Origin: Actinomycetota bacterium
GTDB taxonomy: Bacteria > Actinomycetota > Actinomycetes > Nanopelagicales > Nanopelagicaceae
Length of the DNA: 8,256 bases
Assembly: GCA_009699765.1 (NCBI GenBank)
Contig: WLNN01000055.1
Span: forward strand, 1 to 8,256
Direction of reading: 5' to 3'
A model generated the notes under the pieces. The model was not told the origin of the DNA. It searched no databases and worked only from the letters and a program-made list of their open reading frames with translations. Positions 6,401-8,256 of the stretch are shown piece after piece; within the stretch, counting starts at the first letter, position 1; the number at the start of each line of letters is the position of its first letter. The translations under genes were made by a program, and so were the position numbers.

Positions 6401-7225
6401 AGTATTTGCGGGGCCAGAGTTCGCTGCTAAGGAACTCGTTCCGCCTCTTACTCCATCTACGGTGTTGTCACCGCTTGAATTGTTGGAACCGCCGGCACCC
6501 GCGTAAAGCACACTTGCACTATTGACTCCAACAGTAACGGGACGTCCGCCAGCTCCTGGTAAGTTCGACGTTGCGTTAACAGATGATGAGGACAACATTG
6601 TTTGACCTCCACCTCCATTACCGTTATTTTCCGAACCGCCGGCGCGAGATGCAAATCCAGCTGCGTTGTACGTTGAAGAACCTGAAACAATTCCACCGTT
6701 TGCGCCACCAGTTCCACCTACATCAGCATTTCCACCAGTTCCTCCAGAACCTCCTGGGGTTGAATACTGTCCATTGAAGGTAGTTGCCGATCCAGTGCCA
6801 CCATTTGTACCCGTTGTGCCACCTTGTGTAGATGCGCCCGATCCAGCCGAGCCGCCTGCTCCAATTTGAACTGGATACCTATTTCCTGCAACGACAGATA
6901 AAGAAAAGTTGCTTACGGCGCCAGCGCCACCACCACCGCCACCACCGCCGTGTGTTCCACTCCAAGATCCACCACCACCGCCGCCGCCGCCGCCAATCAA
7001 TTGAATAGTGATTGTTGAAATTCCTGTGGGAGGAATGTAATCACATAAAGTGGTCGATGTAATTGCGACCGTGCGGACGTACCCAGATTGTGTAATGCTT
7101 GTAGAACATGTTGGGTTAACCGCAGCAATTGCAGAAGACAAATTGGATGGAACTGTTAAAAAAGAAATTGCCAGAGCGAATGCCGTAACAAAGCGCGTGT
7201 AGGTAGATTTCTTCACTTTAATCAT
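3473..7225 (-). CDS. Giant secreted protein: Gly-rich domain plus about ten Ig-like domains
   Basis: 1250 residues, ATG start (complement of 7223-7225), placed as for a leaderless mRNA. Order seen: Sec signal peptide (1-35); N-terminal strand region with two Cys (C40, C61); glycine-rich domain (about 76-308); putative-Ig/He_PIG-like domain (311-403, with GLPAGLSLNAATGVISGTP); an Ig-like or MBG-like domain with C443 and C462 (404-488); then alternating group-3 Ig-like domains (B: 489-586, 679-773, 867-966, 1149-1245) and cadherin/He_PIG-like domains (A: 587-678, 774-866, 967-1058, plus a second He_PIG at 1059-1148). Each B domain has a Cys pair, the second Cys being followed by Trp. Composition is Ser/Thr/Gly/Ala-rich and Lys-poor, typical of exported beta-strand proteins. 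No catalytic motif, LPXTG, membrane helix or other anchor is visible, so it may be released or held non-covalently. Adhesion or a surface-layer role is inference. Family names are from motif recognition only; domain edges are approximate. Confidence 0.93.
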   Translation of the reverse strand: MIKVKKSTYTRFVTAFALAISFLTVPSNLSSAIAAVNPTCSTSITQSGYVRTVAITSTTLCDYIPPTGISTITIQLIGGGGGGGGGSWSGTHGGGGGGGGAGAVSNFSLSVVAGNRYPVQIGAGGSAGSGASTQGGTTGTNGGTGSATTFNGQYSTPGGSGGTGGNADVGGTGGANGGIVSGSSTYNAAGFASRAGGSENNGNGGGGQTMLSSSSVNATSNLPGAGGRPVTVGVNSASVLYAGAGGSNNSSGDNTVDGVRGGTSSLAANSGPANTGSGGSGGHGCAGSSSTCANKDGAAGTAGLLFIKYNLNFSITQNGGAAATSSGNVGTAYADVTITMLGANGSVTYSAPDGLPAGLSLNAATGVISGTPTVVQQTTLYSISATDSIGAVSTKAGFAIAPGIQSALTFSAQNLTYGVPTALTASGGSGNGTITFSTTSADCVLTGTRGETVTAQKASGNCDIVATKAADSSYYIASKSATFTMTKLASSVSIAVSPVSPREAGTEITITATVGSGNTGTVTFSANGSQITTCGSSGSVNISGTSATCSWVPTSSGSPYTLSASYSGNATYSSSNATTLSYTIYPSITLSYPGISTSFGTAQTSTPTISGGTGSSSSWNWSIVKDSDLSAVSGISINASGVVSASASTSTGTYAMRVTATDTVGVTKNALINIVIGLSSAANPSVSSAETTMTAGGIVHLTARVLSSATGTIAFKVGATTISGCGSVSIASGSASCDWTTTTVAGSPFSVTAAYSGDGSFSAATSNSISISVIDPGAFAYSSQSKTFGEGTTAIPTISGGAGGYTTWRAVSASDSNTVLGVYINASGVLTIAPSLAAGSYTIDITANDSNGVAGFGRFALTITQATSIITLSAKTVTGATLTSGTLGRQVRLVATFNIPVVGQVVISDARGTICTTFASNYSGECWWGPMDATYSPYALTATFAGNASATAATSNTMTNFVWNSAMSVSHSNRTVETGKSATISPTISGGTGLPSSWGWGISQYLTGKAIGGITINSSGVISVSGSVAPATYSIMVSSADLAGAYFYNYVTITVTDVLPPDFSISSTSETATVSSAITGFTVLNVGGDINRFELSGTLPAGLTFTSSSGLITGTPTETSTATDYIISAYNLGGVDTATFTLSINSASILVSTITISLAGGAVTVSKGTAINITAAVNVAGKVKFYANGKVIGGCASKSATTSATCSWKPTVQGQRVTLTALLDPTSNSYSNVRSSNLQVQVVRRTGLRG
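4052..5761 (-). repeat. Three tandem copies of a ~190-residue B+A domain pair
   Basis: Residues 489-678, 679-866 and 867-1058 of the large protein are three successive two-domain units. Landmarks recur at near-constant spacing: SPY/SPF/SPY at 558, 747 and 936 (189 each); PTISGG at 607, 796 and 986 (189 and 190); IN(A/S)SGV at 637, 824 and 1016. In DNA the period is about 567-570 bases. The copies have diverged well beyond nucleotide identity, so they are old duplications. The fourth B domain sits 89 residues out of register because of one extra He_PIG domain. Confidence 0.75.
6302..7000 (-). other. Glycine-rich domain of the large protein
   Basis: Residues 76-308 carry two pure glycine runs (78-86 and 93-100) and many GG, GGTGG and GAGG steps, between a strand-like entry (STITIQLIGG) and the closing AAGTAGLLFIKYN. 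A hydrophobic strand, glycine-rich body and a final G-LLFIKY strand is the pattern of glycine-rich domains found in bacterial surface proteins and phage tail fibres, where Gly-rich helices can pack as a bundle. Two Cys (C285, C292) lie near its end. The exact Pfam assignment is not certain. Confidence 0.7.
6926..6994 (-). repeat. GGN trinucleotide tracts encoding poly-glycine
   Basis: Nine consecutive GGN codons (6968-6994) and eight more (6926-6949) form runs that read CCA/CCG on the + strand, including five successive CCG units near 6980-6994. They are locally far more GC-rich than the flanks. Such in-frame triplet tracts can change length by slippage without breaking the frame, only altering the poly-Gly length. 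Confidence 0.8.
7121..7225 (-). other. Sec signal peptide of the large protein
   Basis: Residues 1-35: basic n-region (K3, K5, K6, R11), hydrophobic core from F12 to V25, then a small-residue c-region ending SAIAA. Signal peptidase I could cut after A34 (AIA) or A35. There is no twin arginine, and no Cys at the cleavage site, so it is neither Tat nor lipoprotein type. Confidence 0.85.
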
Positions 7226-7237
7226 TGCCGCATTGTA
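7226..7237 (-). promoter_or_regulatory. -10 box placed for a leaderless transcript of the large gene
   Basis: The complement of 7232-7237 reads TACAAT, five of six matches to the sigma-70 -10 consensus. Six bases separate it from the ATG, so transcription would begin at or within a base or two of the start codon. There is no Shine-Dalgarno upstream of the ATG, which agrees with leaderless translation, common in actinobacteria. The -35 position (TATTCA at 17 bases) is poor. Confidence 0.55.
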
Positions 7238-7299
7238 AAGTGAAAAAAGAAGGCTGAATACCCTTGGATTGCGTGACTGGTCGTCTACTGGGAGGCTAA

Positions 7300-7316
7300 A
7301 TCAGGCTTTTTCTGAT
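7300..7316 (-). terminator. Weak hairpin after the sigma factor gene
   Basis: ATCAG (7300-7304) and CTGAT (7312-7316) can form a 5-bp stem with a 7-base A-rich loop on the - strand, about 20 bases after the sigma gene stop. The stem is short and only a brief ATTTAG follows it, so it is a poor terminator. It is the only hairpin I see in the 110-base gap before the large gene. Confidence 0.25.
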
Positions 7317-7335
7317 GAAGCGAGACCTAAACGGC

Positions 7336-8256
7336 TTAATCTAGGTAGTCGCGAAGGGCCTGCGAGCGTGACGGGTGGCGTAGCTTGGACATTGTCTTGG
7401 ATTCAATCTGGCGAATACGTTCGCGAGTAACCCCATGAACCTTTCCGATCTCATCAAGTGTCTTTGGCTGTCCATCTGTAAGTCCGTAGCGAGCCTTAAT
7501 TACATCTGCTTCGCGATTGGTGAGGCCACCAAGGACCTGCATCAACTGCTCTTGCAAGATTGTAAATGTGACTGCCTCTTCTGGCTTGATCGCCTCAGAG
7601 TCTTCAATGAGGTCACCGAACTCTGAATCTCCTTCTTCACCAAGAGGTGTGTGCAATGAGATTGGTTCGCGGCCGTACTTCTGAACTTCGACAACCTTCT
7701 CTGGTGTCATATCAAGTTCTTTAGCAAGCTCTTCTGGGGTCGGTTCGCGACCAAGATCTTGAAGCATCTGACGCTGAACACGTGCAAGCTTGTTAATGAC
7801 TTCAACCATGTGAACTGGAATACGAATCGTACGGGCTTGATCTGCCATCGCACGAGTAATCGCCTGACGAATCCACCAAGTTGCATATGTTGAGAACTTG
7901 TAACCCTTTGTGTAGTCGAACTTCTCGACTGCACGGATAAGACCGAGGTTACCTTCTTGGATCAAGTCCAAGAACAACATTCCACGACCTGTGTAACGCT
8001 TTGCAAGAGATACAACGAGACGAAGGTTCGCCTCTAGCAAGTGATTCTTTGCGCGCTTTCCATCTTCAACGATCCATTCGAGTTCGCGCTTTAACTTCTT
8101 CTCGAGTTTCTTATCGTGCTTTAACTTCTCTTCTGCAAAGAGACCTGCTTCAACTCGCGTTGCGAGCTCTACTTCAAGCTCTGCATTAAGGAGGGCTACG
8201 CGGCCAATCTGCTTGAGGTAATCCTTAACCGGATCAGCGGTTGCACCAGCGGTAAG
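7336..8256 (-). CDS. rpoD: Principal sigma-70 factor, C-terminal part (5' end outside window)
   Basis: Housekeeping sigma factor (SigA/HrdB) that directs RNA polymerase to -35/-10 promoters. The frame is open to the window edge: 306 codons, then TAA. A TTG at 8038-8040 is an internal Leu, not a start. Numbering from the edge: region 1.2 ([18 protein letters not shown], about 6-23), a Lys/Glu-rich stretch (about 41-70), region 2 with the sigma-70 signature [14 protein letters not shown] (97-110) and the -10 recognition helix with [13 protein letters not shown] (121-133), region 3 with the PVHM turn (148-151), and region 4 with the -35 helix-turn-helix [12 protein letters not shown] (276-287). 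Its end, [14 protein letters not shown], is typical of group 1 sigma factors. Family members run about 400-520 residues, so the N-terminal part including region 1.1 lies beyond the edge. The 110-base gap to the large gene with a separate promoter argues against one operon. Confidence 0.96.
   Translation of the reverse strand, partial: LTAGATADPVKDYLKQIGRVALLNAELEVELATRVEAGLFAEEKLKHDKKLEKKLKRELEWIVEDGKRAKNHLLEANLRLVVSLAKRYTGRGMLFLDLIQEGNLGLIRAVEKFDYTKGYKFSTYATWWIRQAITRAMADQARTIRIPVHMVEVINKLARVQRQMLQDLGREPTPEELAKELDMTPEKVVEVQKYGREPISLHTPLGEEGDSEFGDLIEDSEAIKPEEAVTFTILQEQLMQVLGGLTNREADVIKARYGLTDGQPKTLDEIGKVHGVTRERIRQIESKTMSKLRHPSRSQALRDYLD

Noticed and set aside
6297..6869. Proline-rich + strand ORFs opposite the large gene
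   Set aside because: They are the antisense reading of GGN glycine codons (CCN gives Pro). They have no ribosome binding site and no family resemblance.
6926..6994. CRISPR-like or tandem repeat array
   Set aside because: The periodicity is three bases, from glycine codons; there are no spacers.
7336..8040. Sigma factor as a 234-residue gene starting at 8040
   Set aside because: The start would be a TTG inside conserved region 2 ([12 protein letters not shown]). The frame continues with good region 1.2 sequence to the window edge, so the gene is simply cut by the edge.

Overview
The window reads as a chromosomal segment of a low- to moderate-GC actinobacterium. The ABC-F, ParE, small CxxC and sigma-70 proteins all resemble actinobacterial families. 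The clean, compact layout and moderate GC would fit the streamlined freshwater Nanopelagicales (acI) type, but that placement is inference from protein style, not a phylogeny.

Layout, left to right. The 3' half of an ABC-F ATPase gene (+, 1-897, 5' end outside the window) converges on parE, the topoisomerase IV subunit B gene (-, 909-3020), with only 11 bases between the stop codons. A 215-base divergent intergenic region (3021-3235) follows. It holds a candidate leader ORF with a strong Shine-Dalgarno on the parE side and an 8-bp inverted repeat just upstream of a likely -10 box on the other side. Next is a 69-residue CxxC...CxHH protein of the DUF7455 type (+, 3236-3445), closed by a strong hairpin terminator. 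That hairpin is shared with the 3' end of a very large gene (-, 3473-7225) encoding a 1250-residue secreted protein: signal peptide, glycine-rich domain, then about ten Ig-like beta-sandwich domains. The right edge is the C-terminal 306 codons of the principal sigma factor (-, 7336-8256, 5' end outside).

From memory, the principal sigma gene, the small CxxC gene and parE lie close together in other actinobacteria (the hrdB-parE region of Streptomyces). If so, the giant surface-type gene is an accessory insertion in an otherwise conserved housekeeping neighbourhood. The housekeeping genes serve transcription initiation (sigma), chromosome decatenation (ParE with a ParC encoded elsewhere) and, probably, ribosome-associated ATPase function (ABC-F). 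The large gene shows no functional link to them; it has its own leaderless-type promoter and borrows its neighbour's terminator.

I found no tRNA, rRNA, CRISPR array, insertion sequence or phage gene. The most rewarding points are the modular architecture of the giant protein, its overlap with the terminator, and the two unexplained elements in the parE/DUF7455 divergent region.
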